From positions 744,001-808,000 of the forward strand of contig NZ_CP017181.1 in assembly GCF_001729765.1 (NCBI RefSeq): a stretch of 64,000 nt of DNA. The letters are read 5' to 3'. The notes below the pieces were generated by a model. That model did not search any database and was not told the DNA's origin. It saw only the letters and a list, made by a program, of their open reading frames with translations. This DNA comes from Enterobacter kobei (GTDB lineage: Bacteria > Pseudomonadota > Gammaproteobacteria > Enterobacterales > Enterobacteriaceae). How positions within the stretch are numbered: position 1 is the stretch's first letter; every line of letters starts with the position of its first letter. Made by a program: the position numbers and the translations under genes. Shown piece by piece: positions 15,307-25,205 of the stretch.

Positions 15307-17696
15307 TACCTTGCGTCGTCAGGCAGCGCATACGCGACGATATAGTCGCCCATCTTCGTGCCAAACGAACCGTGACCACCCGCAGAGATGACAACGTACT
15401 GCTTGCCATTCACTTCATAGGTCATCGGCGTTGCCTGTCCACCCGCAGGCAGACGGCCTTGCCACAGTTTCTCACCGTTGGTCATGTTGTACGCGCGCAG
15501 GTAGTTATCTGCGGTTGCCGCGATGAACAGTACGTTACCGGCGGTAGAGATTGGGCCACCCAGCATTGGCATACCCATATTGAACGGCACCGGAACCGGC
15601 ATCGGGAACGGCATGCTGTCCTGTGGCGTACCAATACGTTTTTTCCACACAATCTGGTTGGTTTTCAGATCCAGACCGGAGATGTAACCCCAGGCAGGCT
15701 GTTTACACGGCAGACCAAACGGTGACAGGAACGGGTTCAGGGTCACGCCATACGGTACGCCGTACTGCGGCTGGATACCGGCTTCGGTACCGCTGCCTTT
15801 CGCATCTTTCGGCTGCTCCATTGGGTTGCCCGGACCGCGTGGGATCAGGCGGGAAACGAACGGCAGCGCCATTGGGTTGGCGATAGCAACCTGACGGTTC
15901 GGGTCGACGGAAATACCGCCCCATTCGAACATCCCCAGGTTACCCGGGAAGACCAGCGTGCCCTGCTCAGAAGGTGGTGTGAAGATGCCTTCATAGCGCA
16001 GCTGATGGAACATCACGCGGCATACCAGCTGGTCAAACATGGTGGCACCCCACATGTCTGCCCCGCTCAGGTCTTTCTTCGGACGGAAGCTCAGGTCAGA
16101 GAACGGCTGCGTTTTAGAGACGTAGTCGCCTTTCGCCGCGCCCTGCGGAACCGGTTTTTCCGGCGCAGGCACAACCAGCTTGCCGTTGCTGCGATCCAGC
16201 ACGAAGATGTTGCCGGTTTTCGCCGGGGCGTAAATCACCGGCACGGTTTTGCCGTTAACGGTAATGTCGGCCAGCGTCGGCTGGGACGGCATATCCATAT
16301 CCCACAGATCGTGGTGAACGGTCTGGTAGCTCCATGCCAGCTTACCGGTGGTCGCGTTCAGCGCCACGATGGCGCTCGCATAGCGCTCCTGCTCCGGCGT
16401 ACGGTTACCGCCCCAGATATCTGGCGTGGTCACCCCCATCGGCAGGTACACCAGGTCCAGCTTCGCGTCATACGCGGCAGGCGCCCAGGAGTTTGGCGAG
16501 TTGAAGGTAAACGTGTGTTCGTCTGACGGAATCGCGTTAGGATCTTTCGCGCCCGGGTCGAAGGCCCACAGCAGTTTACCGGTATTCACGTCGAAGCCGC
16601 GGATCACGCCCGAGGTTTCACGCGTGGAGAAGTTATCCGTCACCGAACCGGCAATCACGATGGTTTTATCGGTGATGATTGGCGGAGAAGTCGGTTCATA
16701 CAGACCCGGCGTGGTGTCCGGCATGTTGGTCTGCAGATTCAGGATACCTTTGTTGGCGAAGGTTTCGCACAGCTTGCCGGTTTCTGCGTTGATGGCAAAC
16801 AGACGGCCATCGTTCACAGGCAGCATAATGCGGCGAGGACAGTCGGCAACCACTTCCGGGCTCGCATTATCCGCACGCGCTTCGTGGTAAGAGACGCCAC
16901 GGCAGGTCACGTGCTGGAATGACGGGTTGGAATTCAGCTGTGGATCGAAGTGCCATTTCTCTTTACCGGTGGCCGCGTCGAGCGCGAACAAACGCTGGTG
17001 CGCCGTACACAGATAAAGCATGTTGCCGACTTTAATTGGCGTCACTTCGTTGGTCAGTTCGCCCGGATCGTTCGGCATCTTCAGGTCGCCGGTACGGAAT
17101 ACCCAGGCTTCTTTCAGGTTTTTAACGTTGTCCGCGTTGATCTGCTTAAGCGGGGAGTAACGCTGACCTTCCTGGTTACGGCCATAGGCCGGCCAGTCAC
17201 CGTCAGCAACCTGCGAGATAGCCGCCGCAGGGGTAGACTCCGCATTCAGCGTCCCGTTGATCTCCTGTGGATCGTTAAAACCGGCCCAGGTGAGCATACC
17301 GCCGCTGATGAGCAACGCCACCAGCAGTGCCGCCACGGCACCGCGGGAAGGCACAATCAGGCGACGCCAGACGAACGGCAGGATCAGCCAGATACCGAAG
17401 AAGACCAGGATGTCGCTGCGCGGCGTCAGTGCCCAGAAGTCGAAGCCGACTTCCCAGACGCCCCAGATCATGGTTGCGAGGAGTAAAACTGCATACAGCC
17501 ACAGTGCAGATTGTTTTCTACGCCAGAGCAGGACGGTTACGCCAAGCATAACCAGGCCCGCGATTGGGTAGTACCAGGAGCCGCCGATCGCGACCAGCCA
17601 GACGCCACCGATTAACAGGTACAGGCCGCAGAAGGCGGCGAATAACGCTGTTAGTGTCACCAGTAGACGCGGCTGTTTAGAGTGTGTTTCAGCCAT
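15306..17696 (-). CDS. gcd: PQQ-dependent membrane glucose dehydrogenase
   Basis: 796 residues, the E. coli length. It oxidises glucose to gluconolactone in the periplasm and feeds electrons to ubiquinone. Five transmembrane helices fill residues about 15-140; then comes an eight-bladed quinoprotein domain with repeated AxDxxTGKxxW-type motifs (ALDAATGKEKWHFDP, GFDVNTGKLLWAFDP, ALNATTGKLAWSYQT). The catalytic Asp region (YLPMGVTTPDIWGG) and PQQ-contact residues are present. No pqq synthesis genes are in the window. It is single, convergent with cueO, with a CRP site upstream. Confidence 0.97.
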   Translation of the reverse strand: MAETHSKQPRLLVTLTALFAAFCGLYLLIGGVWLVAIGGSWYYPIAGLVMLGVTVLLWRRKQSALWLYAVLLLATMIWGVWEVGFDFWALTPRSDILVFFGIWLILPFVWRRLIVPSRGAVAALLVALLISGGMLTWAGFNDPQEINGTLNAESTPAAAISQVADGDWPAYGRNQEGQRYSPLKQINADNVKNLKEAWVFRTGDLKMPNDPGELTNEVTPIKVGNMLYLCTAHQRLFALDAATGKEKWHFDPQLNSNPSFQHVTCRGVSYHEARADNASPEVVADCPRRIMLPVNDGRLFAINAETGKLCETFANKGILNLQTNMPDTTPGLYEPTSPPIITDKTIVIAGSVTDNFSTRETSGVIRGFDVNTGKLLWAFDPGAKDPNAIPSDEHTFTFNSPNSWAPAAYDAKLDLVYLPMGVTTPDIWGGNRTPEQERYASAIVALNATTGKLAWSYQTVHHDLWDMDMPSQPTLADITVNGKTVPVIYAPAKTGNIFVLDRSNGKLVVPAPEKPVPQGAAKGDYVSKTQPFSDLSFRPKKDLSGADMWGATMFDQLVCRVMFHQLRYEGIFTPPSEQGTLVFPGNLGMFEWGGISVDPNRQVAIANPMALPFVSRLIPRGPGNPMEQPKDAKGSGTEAGIQPQYGVPYGVTLNPFLSPFGLPCKQPAWGYISGLDLKTNQIVWKKRIGTPQDSMPFPMPVPVPFNMGMPMLGGPISTAGNVLFIAATADNYLRAYNMTNGEKLWQGRLPAGGQATPMTYEVNGKQYVVISAGGHGSFGTKMGDYIVAYALPDDAR

Positions 17697-17759
17697 AGAA
17701 AGTGTACTCGTCAGTTTTTGTTAATAATTTGCTAGCAACTAATTATAGGTATTAACAAG

Positions 17760-17775
17760 TGTGATCGGAATCACA
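17760..17775. promoter_or_regulatory. CRP-type site between gcd and hpt
   Basis: TGTGA, six bases, TCACA: a perfect symmetric cAMP-CRP core. It lies 64 bases before the gcd start and 130 before hpt. In E. coli gcd expression is lowered by cAMP-CRP, which fits a site close to its promoter. Confidence 0.72.
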
Positions 17776-17818
17776 ATATTTGCTTTTTATAACTCATACG
17801 CCAGGCTTATCCATTTGC

Positions 17819-17827
17819 TGATATAAT
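17819..17827 (+). promoter_or_regulatory. hpt promoter, extended -10
   Basis: TGATATAAT is a perfect -10 hexamer (17822-17827) with the extended TGn motif. No good -35 stands at the right distance, as expected for an extended -10 promoter. The leader to hpt is about 70 bases. Confidence 0.6.
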
Positions 17828-17904
17828 GGCTGGCTTGCGTATCAATGCCTGAAGTGAGTTCATCTGCATTGAGAGATTTTCATTAAAATCATATTGTTAG
17901 TAAT

Positions 17905-18441
17905 ATGAAACATACTGTTGAAGTGATGATCCCGGAAGCCGAGATCAAAGCGCGTATCGCCGAACTGGGTCGTCAAATCACCGAACATTACAAGGACAGC
18001 GGCAGCGAAATGGTGCTGGTTGGTCTGTTGCGTGGCTCTTTCATGTTCATGGCGGACCTGTGCCGTGAAGTGCAGGTGCCTCACGAGGTCGATTTTATGA
18101 CCGCCTCCAGCTACGGCAGCGGCATGTCCACAACCCGTGATGTGAAAATCCTGAAAGATCTGGATGAAGATATTCGTGGCAAAGACGTGTTGATCGTGGA
18201 GGATATTATCGACTCCGGTAACACGCTCTCTAAAGTGCGCGAGATCCTGAGCCTGCGCGAGCCGAAATCACTGGCAATTTGTACGCTGCTGGATAAACCT
18301 GACCGTCGCGAAGTGCAGGTCCCGGTAGAGTTTGTCGGTTTCTCCATTCCGGACGAATTCGTGGTGGGTTACGGCATCGACTACGCACAGCGTTATCGTC
18401 ATCTGCCGTATGTGGGAAAAGTGGTATTACTGGACGAGTAA
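17905..18441 (+). CDS. hpt: hypoxanthine phosphoribosyltransferase
   Basis: 178 residues, the E. coli length and nearly identical. It salvages hypoxanthine to IMP using PRPP. The PRPP-binding motif [13 protein letters not shown] and the flexible-loop SSYGSGMST are present. ATG at 17905 has only a weak ribosome binding site, but the conserved N terminus [18 protein letters not shown] fixes it. It is convergent with can. Confidence 0.97.
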   Translation: MKHTVEVMIPEAEIKARIAELGRQITEHYKDSGSEMVLVGLLRGSFMFMADLCREVQVPHEVDFMTASSYGSGMSTTRDVKILKDLDEDIRGKDVLIVEDIIDSGNTLSKVREILSLREPKSLAICTLLDKPDRREVQVPVEFVGFSIPDEFVVGYGIDYAQRYRHLPYVGKVVLLDE

Positions 18442-18452
18442 ACGAGTTGGGT

Positions 18453-18498
18453 GCGGCCTGATGCCCTCACCCCGGCCCTCTCCCACAGGGAGAGGGAG
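18453..18498 (+). repeat. intergenic repeat, copy 3 of 5
   Basis: GCGGCCTGATGCCCTCACCC then the CTCTCCC / GGGAGAG dyad, 11 bases after the hpt stop and directly before the hpt/can terminator. Confidence 0.85.
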
Positions 18499-18509
18499 CA
18501 AACCCAAAA

Positions 18510-18540
18510 AACGGCAACCTGGTTGCCGTTTTGCTTTTAC
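18510..18540. terminator. bidirectional hpt/can terminator
   Basis: A 9-bp stem AACGGCAAC / GTTGCCGTT with a three-base loop and T-rich flanks, between convergent hpt and can. Confidence 0.85.
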
Positions 18541-18570
18541 CTCGGCGCCACCCGGCTTTTTAACGTGCAC

Positions 18571-19233
18571 TTATTTGTGGTTCACATGCTTAAGCTTGAG
18601 GTTGGCAATCCCTGAGCGGTAACGCTGTTCCAGCGTTTCGCGGTTGGTGGCGGTGACTTCCAGATTGCGCAGCAGACCATCGTGAATACCGTACGCCCAG
18701 CCGTGGATAGAGACCTTCTGCCCGCGTTTCCATGCTGACTGCATGATGGTCGAATGCCCAAGGTTATACACCTGCTCCATCACGTTGAGTTCGCACAGAG
18801 TGTCCATGCGACGCTCCTGCGGCATTTCGCCCAGCAGTGAGCTATGTTTGAACCAGATATCGCGGATGTGCAGCAGCCAGTTATCAATCAATCCCAGTTC
18901 CGGGTTTTCAACCGCCGCCTGCACGCCGCCGCAGCCGTAGTGGCCACAAATAATGATGTGCTCGACTTCCAGAACGTCAACGGCATACTGAACCACAGAC
19001 AGGCAGTTGAGATCGGTGTGAATCACCAGGTTGGCGACATTACGGTGAACAAACAGTTCTCCTGGCTCAAGGCCAGTCAGACGTTCCGCCGGCACGCGGC
19101 TGTCGGAACAGCCAATCCAGAGAAAGCGCGGGTTCTGGGCTTGTGCGAGTTTTCCAAAAAATCCGGGGTCTTCCTCCACCAGCATTTTTGACCATAGTGC
19201 ATTGTTGCTAATGAGTGTATCTATGTCGTTCAT
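18571..19233 (-). CDS. can: beta-class carbonic anhydrase
   Basis: 220 residues. It interconverts carbon dioxide and bicarbonate. Zinc ligands and the catalytic dyad are Cys42-Asp44 (IGCSDSRVP) and His98, Cys101 (CGHYGCGGV). ATG at 19233 is set by the conserved start [16 protein letters not shown]. No Shine-Dalgarno sequence precedes it; instead AACCTCC, resembling the anti-Shine-Dalgarno, stands directly before the ATG, so initiation may be weak. It is divergent from yadG. Confidence 0.96.
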   Translation of the reverse strand: MNDIDTLISNNALWSKMLVEEDPGFFGKLAQAQNPRFLWIGCSDSRVPAERLTGLEPGELFVHRNVANLVIHTDLNCLSVVQYAVDVLEVEHIIICGHYGCGGVQAAVENPELGLIDNWLLHIRDIWFKHSSLLGEMPQERRMDTLCELNVMEQVYNLGHSTIMQSAWKRGQKVSIHGWAYGIHDGLLRNLEVTATNRETLEQRYRSGIANLKLKHVNHK

Positions 19234-19340
19234 GGAGGTTAGCGACCTGTAACCAAGTAATTGCGTTGCGCTACTATAGGGTAACCCGACTTTTAATGAA
19301 ACCACACAACGTGTGTAAGAACTGAAGGTAAGTTAAATTC

Positions 19341-20267
19341 ATGGCAATTGCACTGGAGCTTGAGCAGCTTAAAAAAACCTATTCGGGTGGCGTTCAGGCG
19401 CTACGCGGGATAGATCTTAAAGTAGAGGCCGGGGATTTTTACGCGCTTCTGGGGCCGAATGGGGCAGGGAAATCTACCACCATCGGGATCATCAGCTCGC
19501 TGGTGAACAAAACCTCCGGCCGCGTTAGCGTGTTCGGATACGATCTGCAAAAAGATGTGGTTAACGCCAAACGCCAGCTGGGGCTGGTACCGCAGGAGTT
19601 CAACTTCAACCCGTTCGAGACGGTGCAGCAGATCGTCGTTAACCAGGCGGGTTATTACGGCGTTGAGCGTAAAGAGGCGCTGGAGCGCAGCGAAAAGTAC
19701 CTGAAGCAGCTCGATCTGTGGGAAAAACGTAACGAACGTGCGCGGATGTTGTCCGGCGGGATGAAACGTCGCCTGATGATTGCCCGTGCGCTGATGCATG
19801 AGCCAAAACTGCTGATCCTCGATGAACCGACCGCGGGTGTGGATATCGAACTACGCCGCTCGATGTGGGGCTTCCTGAAGGATCTGAACGATAAAGGCAC
19901 CACCATTATTCTGACTACCCACTATCTGGAAGAGGCTGAAATGCTGTGCCGCAACATCGGCATCATTCAGCACGGCGAGCTGGTGGAAAACACTTCGATG
20001 AAAAACCTGCTTTCCAAGCTGAAATCAGAAACCTTTATCCTCGACCTGGCGGCAAAAAGCCCGCTGCCGAAGCTGGAAGGGTACCAGTATCGTCTGGTGG
20101 ATACCTCGACGCTGGAAGTGGAAGTGCTGCGCGAGCAGGGGATCAACAGCGTGTTCTCTCAGCTGAGCGCGCAGGGGATTCAGGTTTTAAGTATGCGTAA
20201 CAAAGCGAACCGACTGGAAGAGCTGTTTGTCTCTCTGGTGCAGGATAAACAAGGAGACAAGGCATGA
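19341..20267 (+). CDS. yadG: ABC transporter ATP-binding protein YadG
   Basis: 308 residues, the E. coli length. The nucleotide-binding domain has Walker A GPNGAGKST (about residue 38), the signature LSGGMKRR, Walker B LLILDEPTAG and the switch His in LTTHYLEEAE. The C-terminal 80 residues form the extension seen in this exporter family. With YadH, whose start overlaps its end by four bases (ATGA), it forms an ABC-2 type exporter. The substrate is unknown. Confidence 0.95.
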   Translation: MAIALELEQLKKTYSGGVQALRGIDLKVEAGDFYALLGPNGAGKSTTIGIISSLVNKTSGRVSVFGYDLQKDVVNAKRQLGLVPQEFNFNPFETVQQIVVNQAGYYGVERKEALERSEKYLKQLDLWEKRNERARMLSGGMKRRLMIARALMHEPKLLILDEPTAGVDIELRRSMWGFLKDLNDKGTTIILTTHYLEEAEMLCRNIGIIQHGELVENTSMKNLLSKLKSETFILDLAAKSPLPKLEGYQYRLVDTSTLEVEVLREQGINSVFSQLSAQGIQVLSMRNKANRLEELFVSLVQDKQGDKA

Positions 20268-21034
20268 CGCATCTTTATTGGGTCGCGCTGAAAAGCATCT
20301 GGGCGAAAGAGATTAACCGCTTTATGCGTATCTGGGTGCAAACCCTGGTGCCACCGGTGATCACCATGACGCTCTATTTCATCATCTTCGGTAATCTGAT
20401 TGGTTCCCGGATTGGTGAGATGCACGGTTTTACCTATATGCAATTTATCGTGCCGGGTCTGATCATGATGGCGGTGATCACCAACGCCTACGCGAATGTG
20501 GCGTCGTCGTTCTTTAGCGCCAAATTCCAGCGCAATATTGAAGAGCTGCTGGTGGCACCCGTGCCGACGCACGTGATTATCGCCGGGTACGTGGGCGGCG
20601 GCGTGGCGCGCGGTCTGTGCGTGGGGATCCTGGTGACGGCGATTTCGCTGTTCTTCGTCCCGTTCCAGGTCCACTCCTGGCTATTTGTCGCGCTGACGCT
20701 GCTTCTGACGGCAATCCTGTTCTCGCTGGCCGGTCTGCTGAACGCGGTATTCGCCAAAACGTTTGACGACATCAGCCTGATCCCGACCTTCGTGCTGACG
20801 CCGCTCACCTACCTCGGCGGGGTCTTCTACTCCCTGACGCTGCTGCCGCCCTTCTGGCAGGCGCTGTCGCACCTGAACCCGATCGTTTACATGATCAGCG
20901 GCTTCCGCTTTGGCTTCCTCGGTATTACCGATGTACCGCTGTTTACGACGGTGGCGGTGCTGGGGGTATTCATTGTCGCGTTCTACCTGCTGTGCTGGTA
21001 TCTGATTCAGCGCGGTCGCGGTCTTCGCAGCTAA
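20264..21034 (+). CDS. yadH: ABC-2 type permease YadH
   Basis: 256 residues with six predicted membrane helices, typical of ABC-2 exporters. A conserved amphipathic start (MTHLYWVALKSIWAKEINRF) and the motif FVLTPLTYLGGVFYSLTLLP match E. coli YadH. It is translationally coupled to yadG by a four-base overlap. It forms the membrane channel of an exporter of unknown substrate. Confidence 0.95.
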   Translation: MTHLYWVALKSIWAKEINRFMRIWVQTLVPPVITMTLYFIIFGNLIGSRIGEMHGFTYMQFIVPGLIMMAVITNAYANVASSFFSAKFQRNIEELLVAPVPTHVIIAGYVGGGVARGLCVGILVTAISLFFVPFQVHSWLFVALTLLLTAILFSLAGLLNAVFAKTFDDISLIPTFVLTPLTYLGGVFYSLTLLPPFWQALSHLNPIVYMISGFRFGFLGITDVPLFTTVAVLGVFIVAFYLLCWYLIQRGRGLRS

Positions 21035-21040
21035 CCTTTT

Positions 21041-21075
21041 GCCCGGCGACGTTCTGTTTGCCGGGCGCTTTCTTT
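21041..21075 (+). terminator. yadGH terminator
   Basis: The stem GCCCGGC / GCCGGGC with a 12-base loop and a T-rich tail begins six bases after the yadH stop codon. Confidence 0.65.
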
Positions 21076-21138
21076 GATAGTTATCACCGTAAGCTAACCT
21101 TCACTCCGCTAAACTACTTGCCTGCTAAGGAGAGAGTT

Positions 21139-21579
21139 ATGCTGGGATGGGTTATCACCTGCCACGATGAACAGGCGCAGGAAATGCTGGACAAGCTTGA
21201 GGCCAGATTGGGTCCGCTGGTGCAATGCCGGGCGGTTAACTACTGGCGTGGGTTAAGCACCAACATGCTCAGCCGGATGATGTGCGATGCGCTGCATGAA
21301 ACAGACACCGGTGATGGGGTAATTTTTCTGACGGATAAATCAGGCGCTGCACCTTATCGGGCCGCCGCGTTGCTGAGCCACAAGCACGATAATTGTGAAG
21401 TGATCTCCGGTATCAGTCTGCCTTTACTCGAAGCCATGTATCCCCTTCGCGCCTCATTAAGCAGCGCGGAGTTTCGTCACGCCATTGTGGGGGAGGGCAT
21501 GCCTGGGGTGAGCAGCTTGTGGCACCAGCAGCAGAAGAACCCGCCTTTCGTTCTGCTTCACGATCTGTATAAACATTAA
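21139..21579 (+). CDS. yadI: PTS mannose-type EIIA-like protein YadI
   Basis: 146 residues, the E. coli length. The phosphorylatable His of mannose-family EIIA domains would be His9 (MLGWVITCHDEQ). The start ATG at 21139 follows GGAGAG. No EIIB, IIC or IID genes are beside it, so its sugar system is unknown and it may be an orphan or regulatory domain. Confidence 0.9.
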   Translation: MLGWVITCHDEQAQEMLDKLEARLGPLVQCRAVNYWRGLSTNMLSRMMCDALHETDTGDGVIFLTDKSGAAPYRAAALLSHKHDNCEVISGISLPLLEAMYPLRASLSSAEFRHAIVGEGMPGVSSLWHQQQKNPPFVLLHDLYKH

Positions 21580-21642
21580 ACATTGGTATTGATGTCGCTT
21601 TTGCTACAATGGCGACTGATTTTCCGTGTCGATTTATATCCT

Positions 21643-22890
21643 ATGTTCATGCGCGTTATCTTTATCCTTTTGCTGCTGGTGTCCGGTGGGGCGTCTGCCA
21701 GCCTGGTGAGTCAGCAAGGGCTCCCTGCTCACTATATGCAAACCACTGAGGATGCAGCCATCTGGGCCCAGGTGGGTAACGACGTGGTTAACGTGGGCAA
21801 TGTGCGCGCCGGGCAGATCCTCGCGGTCTTTCCCGCCGCGGCGGATTATTATGAATTTCGCTTCGGGTTCGGCACGGGGTTTATTGATAAAGCGCACCTT
21901 GAAAACGTGCAGGGCAAGCAGCGTGTAGAGGACAGTCTGGGCGATCTGAATAAGCCGCTCAGTAACCAAAACCTCATCACCTGGAAAGATACGCCCGTCT
22001 ATAACGCGCCCAGTAGCGGAAGTGCGCCCTTTGGCACCCTTAGCGCCAACCTGCGTTACCCCATTCTGAATAAGCTCAAAGACCGTCTGAATCAGACGTG
22101 GTATCAAATCCGCATTGGCAATCGCCTGGCGTGGATCAGCAGCCTGGATGCGCAGGAAGATAACGGCATCCCGGTTCTCACCTACCACCATATTCTGCGC
22201 GACGAAGAAAACACCCGTTTTCGCCATACCTCCACGACCACCAGCGTACGTGCGTTCAGCAACCAGATGACCTGGCTTCGCGATCAGGGATACGCGACGC
22301 TGACGATGTACCAGCTGGAAGGCTACGTGCGTAACAAGATGAACCTGCCCGCGAAGGCGGTGGTGATTACGTTTGACGATGGGCTGAAGTCGGTGAGCCG
22401 TTACGCTTACCCGGTTCTGAAAGAATATGGCTTCAACGCGACGGCGTTTATCATTTCGTCACGCATCAAAGGTCATCCGCAGAAGTGGGACCCAAAATCG
22501 CTGCAGTTTATGAGCGTTCAGGAAATTAAGGGCATACAGGACGTGTTCGACATTCAGTCTCACACTCACTTCCTGCATCGCGTGGATGGGTATAAACACC
22601 CGATTTTATTGAGCCGCAGCTATCACGTGATCCTGTTCGATTTTGAACGTTCCCGCCGTGCGCTTTCGCAGTTCAACCCGCGCGTGCTGTATCTTTCTTA
22701 CCCGTTTGGCGGCTATGACAATAAAGCGATCAAGGCAGCGAACGACGCCGGTTTTCATCTGGCGGTAACGACGGTGAAAGGGAAGGTCAAGCCGGGGGAT
22801 AATCCGTTCTTACTGAAACGCCTCTATATCTTAAGAACGGATTCGCTGGAGACGATGTCGCGGCTGATCAGCAATCAGCCGCAGGGGTAG
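21643..22890 (+). CDS. yadE: polysaccharide deacetylase family protein YadE
   Basis: 415 residues from ATG at 21643 (an ATG six bases later is also possible; neither has a clear ribosome binding site). A signal peptide ([19 protein letters not shown]) is followed by an SH3-like N-terminal region and a NodB-type deacetylase domain. The metal-site motifs are present: VITFDDG (Asp-Asp) and QSHTHFLHR (the His pair), then LSYPFGG. It probably acts on a cell-envelope polysaccharide; the substrate is unknown. It keeps its E. coli place beside the yad fimbrial operon, with which it converges. Confidence 0.92.
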   Translation: MFMRVIFILLLLVSGGASASLVSQQGLPAHYMQTTEDAAIWAQVGNDVVNVGNVRAGQILAVFPAAADYYEFRFGFGTGFIDKAHLENVQGKQRVEDSLGDLNKPLSNQNLITWKDTPVYNAPSSGSAPFGTLSANLRYPILNKLKDRLNQTWYQIRIGNRLAWISSLDAQEDNGIPVLTYHHILRDEENTRFRHTSTTTSVRAFSNQMTWLRDQGYATLTMYQLEGYVRNKMNLPAKAVVITFDDGLKSVSRYAYPVLKEYGFNATAFIISSRIKGHPQKWDPKSLQFMSVQEIKGIQDVFDIQSHTHFLHRVDGYKHPILLSRSYHVILFDFERSRRALSQFNPRVLYLSYPFGGYDNKAIKAANDAGFHLAVTTVKGKVKPGDNPFLLKRLYILRTDSLETMSRLISNQPQG

Positions 22891-22892
22891 GA

Positions 22893-23981
22893 TTAATCGT
22901 AGGAGATGGTGAACACGCCGGAGGCGCTAAACGCGCCGGGGGTGATCATGCTGCCATCTGCGATCAGTTGGGCCACGAAGTTTATCTGCGTCGACGTGGG
23001 GACGCCTGTTTCCGTCATAACATATGACGAGTTCGCATCATTGGGAATAAGCTGCGAGTTCCCGTTGTTATACAAGATCTTCACGCCCGCACCTTGCGCC
23101 CCTGTTGAAAGCGTATTGCCGAGAAGATCATGGTCTATACCCGTCAGTTTGGTTGTCGTGAGCTTAGTGGTATATCGTGCAACGCTGGTGCAGTTGTTGA
23201 AATTTATGCTAAAAGGCACGTCTTTGACGCGCTTGTATCTGATGTCGGAAACAAAATAATCTCCCAGATCCACCGTGTGCGTGCCGTTACCCAGCATAAC
23301 GATATCACAGGTAGGCAATACGACGGGGATCTGGAATGAGTTCTCATCTATTGTAAATGTCCAGGGCTGGTTATTGCTGTCCGCGGGATCGCCTATCGAC
23401 ATTTTCCCCAGGGTACCCGCTCTCGGTTTTATAACGGTTTCCCTGTTTGGGTTACCCTGGTAGTCATAACCGACGTAGAGAAATATGTACGTATTAAGCC
23501 ACTTACCGTCCAGCGGTGTATTTGGCCCCCATGCTGCTGTCGTATACCAGCCGGTAGTATTCGTTCCAAAAAGGCCGCCGATTCCGGTGTCGGACGTTTT
23601 AACCTTCACGCTGTAATAGATGCCGGGGATATTGGTCGCAAACATGCCCTCATTGTACTTGCTGCCTGCCAGCAGCTCAGGGTTGGTTTGCGCCATCAGA
23701 TTGTAGCCGTCATTCCCCTTAACCGGACTACAATTTATCTGGATGCCCGGCGTCAGGTTAACGGTAAAGATTTCATTGATATACGCCCCCTGATCGGGTA
23801 AGCGAATTGTTGCCCCCGAGTATTCAGAGTTGACCAGTTTTGTTGTACCGCCATAGCCATCACCCATTCGGCATTCTCCCGCCCAACCTGACTGGCAAAA
23901 AGAGAAAAGCAGGCCGGTTAAAGCAACCTTCGCAGCACCGTTAATAAGGGGGCTGTGTGTGAATTCTTTGAACATTCTCAT
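22893..23981 (-). CDS. yadC: fimbrial tip adhesin, YadC-like
   Basis: The last gene of the fimbrial operon. From ATG 23981, chosen because AGGAA stands five bases upstream, it encodes 362 residues; an ATG at 24008 would add nine. A long signal peptide (ending FCQSGWA-GECRMG) leads to a two-domain adhesin: an N-terminal receptor-binding part and a C-terminal pilin domain (from about PTCDIVMLGNGTHTVDLGDY) ending in the strand VFTISYD. The position is that of E. coli yadC. The binding target cannot be read from the sequence. Confidence 0.85.
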   Translation of the reverse strand: MRMFKEFTHSPLINGAAKVALTGLLFSFCQSGWAGECRMGDGYGGTTKLVNSEYSGATIRLPDQGAYINEIFTVNLTPGIQINCSPVKGNDGYNLMAQTNPELLAGSKYNEGMFATNIPGIYYSVKVKTSDTGIGGLFGTNTTGWYTTAAWGPNTPLDGKWLNTYIFLYVGYDYQGNPNRETVIKPRAGTLGKMSIGDPADSNNQPWTFTIDENSFQIPVVLPTCDIVMLGNGTHTVDLGDYFVSDIRYKRVKDVPFSINFNNCTSVARYTTKLTTTKLTGIDHDLLGNTLSTGAQGAGVKILYNNGNSQLIPNDANSSYVMTETGVPTSTQINFVAQLIADGSMITPGAFSASGVFTISYD

Positions 23982-24000
23982 CCATTTCCTGTTCTGGTTA

Positions 24001-24603
24001 TTATTCATAAGTGACGTCAACGCGTATTTTGCTGGTCACCGTCCCGCCAGTAACAACGCCTGTGTTTTGATATCTGACGTAGAATTCATAATCCGTTATA
24101 TATGCAGAACCCTCACCACTCACGTCGTAAACGACTTTTGACGTTCCGTCGTTATTTAATACGTTGGCTTTATTTTTTCCGGAAAAAATCACCACGCCGA
24201 CGTTTCTCGCCGTTCCTGCAGCAGTATCATCGCTTTTAAATACCTGGTTTTGTCCCGGCCAGAATCCTGATTGAGGAGAGAAGCTGAAATTCAGCTTTGC
24301 AGGGTTGCCGCTTTCACCATAGCAGTCATCGACATGAATCTTAAAAGGTGTGCCGCCTGCATCATCTCCAGGAACATAGCGATCGCTACCATCAGCGTTA
24401 TAAAACCAACTACGTATAACCGTGGGGAGATAGATTTCTCCTCCATTATCAACGGTTACCTTACAACTGCTATTAACAATGTTGGCGGTAATGTTCGTAT
24501 CCAGGCCTGAATTTGCCCGGCCTACGTCAGGTAAAAGCCCACCAGCCAGGCCGACAAGCAACACAAGACCGGGCTGGCGAAAGAGAATCGGTAATTGTTG
24601 CAT
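24001..24603 (-). CDS. yadK: fimbrial minor subunit, YadK-like
   Basis: 200 residues, signal peptide to about VGRA-NSG. A pilin fold with the disulphide Cys pair (NSSCKVTVDNGG and DDCYGES) and the penultimate-Tyr end VRVDVTYE used for donor-strand exchange. ATG at 24603 follows AGGA. It sits between the YadL-like and YadC-like genes. Confidence 0.85.
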   Translation of the reverse strand: MQQLPILFRQPGLVLLVGLAGGLLPDVGRANSGLDTNITANIVNSSCKVTVDNGGEIYLPTVIRSWFYNADGSDRYVPGDDAGGTPFKIHVDDCYGESGNPAKLNFSFSPQSGFWPGQNQVFKSDDTAAGTARNVGVVIFSGKNKANVLNNDGTSKVVYDVSGEGSAYITDYEFYVRYQNTGVVTGGTVTSKIRVDVTYE

Positions 24604-24616
24604 GACAATTCCTGTA

Positions 24617-25180
24617 TTACTGATAGGTTACGGTGAAGGTCACAGGCGCAGTTACCGAGCCTGTACCCACATCAGCGATGGTCTTATCCTTCGCGATCAC
24701 GATACGGGAGTTCATCGGGAACTCACCCACGCCGCTGGTGATGGTAACCGCCTGCGCTGCGGGTGGTGTTTTACAGTTCAGTTGAAGGCCGGAATCCACC
24801 GCGCCAGACCAGAGCTCAAAGGCGGTGTTCTGGCCGGCGGCATAAGCGTCACCGTCCAGGTTATTACCTGAGCATGAGCCGCCTGTACCGGACGCCGCAG
24901 ACACCATGGCTTTTTTCACGCCAGCGCAGCCCGTGAATGAGATTTTCAGCGGTTCTACGCGACTTTTGTTTTCCAGATCAGCTTTATAGACATCACCAAA
25001 GTTCACCTCAGTGGCATCCGCGCCCGCGCTGTTGGTCACTTTCGCCGTACAGGTGCCAGCGGTGATGGTTGACTGGACGGTTAGCTTGGCGCTGGGGGTG
25101 CCTGTAATCGCTGCATTTGCCGTGCCGGTAGCGAAAAGGGCAGCAACGGACAGGGCGAGTAAAGTTGAGTTAAATTTCAT
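24617..25180 (-). CDS. yadL: fimbrial minor subunit, YadL-like
   Basis: 187 residues. Signal peptide MKFNSTLLALSVAALFATGTANA, then a pilin domain with Cys pairs (GTCTAKV, TGCAGVKK, also GSCSGN and LNCKTP) and the end VTFTVTYQ. ATG at 25180 follows GGAG. It is one of three minor subunits downstream of the usher. Confidence 0.85.
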   Translation of the reverse strand: MKFNSTLLALSVAALFATGTANAAITGTPSAKLTVQSTITAGTCTAKVTNSAGADATEVNFGDVYKADLENKSRVEPLKISFTGCAGVKKAMVSAASGTGGSCSGNNLDGDAYAAGQNTAFELWSGAVDSGLQLNCKTPPAAQAVTITSGVGEFPMNSRIVIAKDKTIADVGTGSVTAPVTFTVTYQ

Positions 25181-25205
25181 TTGAGTGCTCCGTTATCTGC
25201 ACAAA

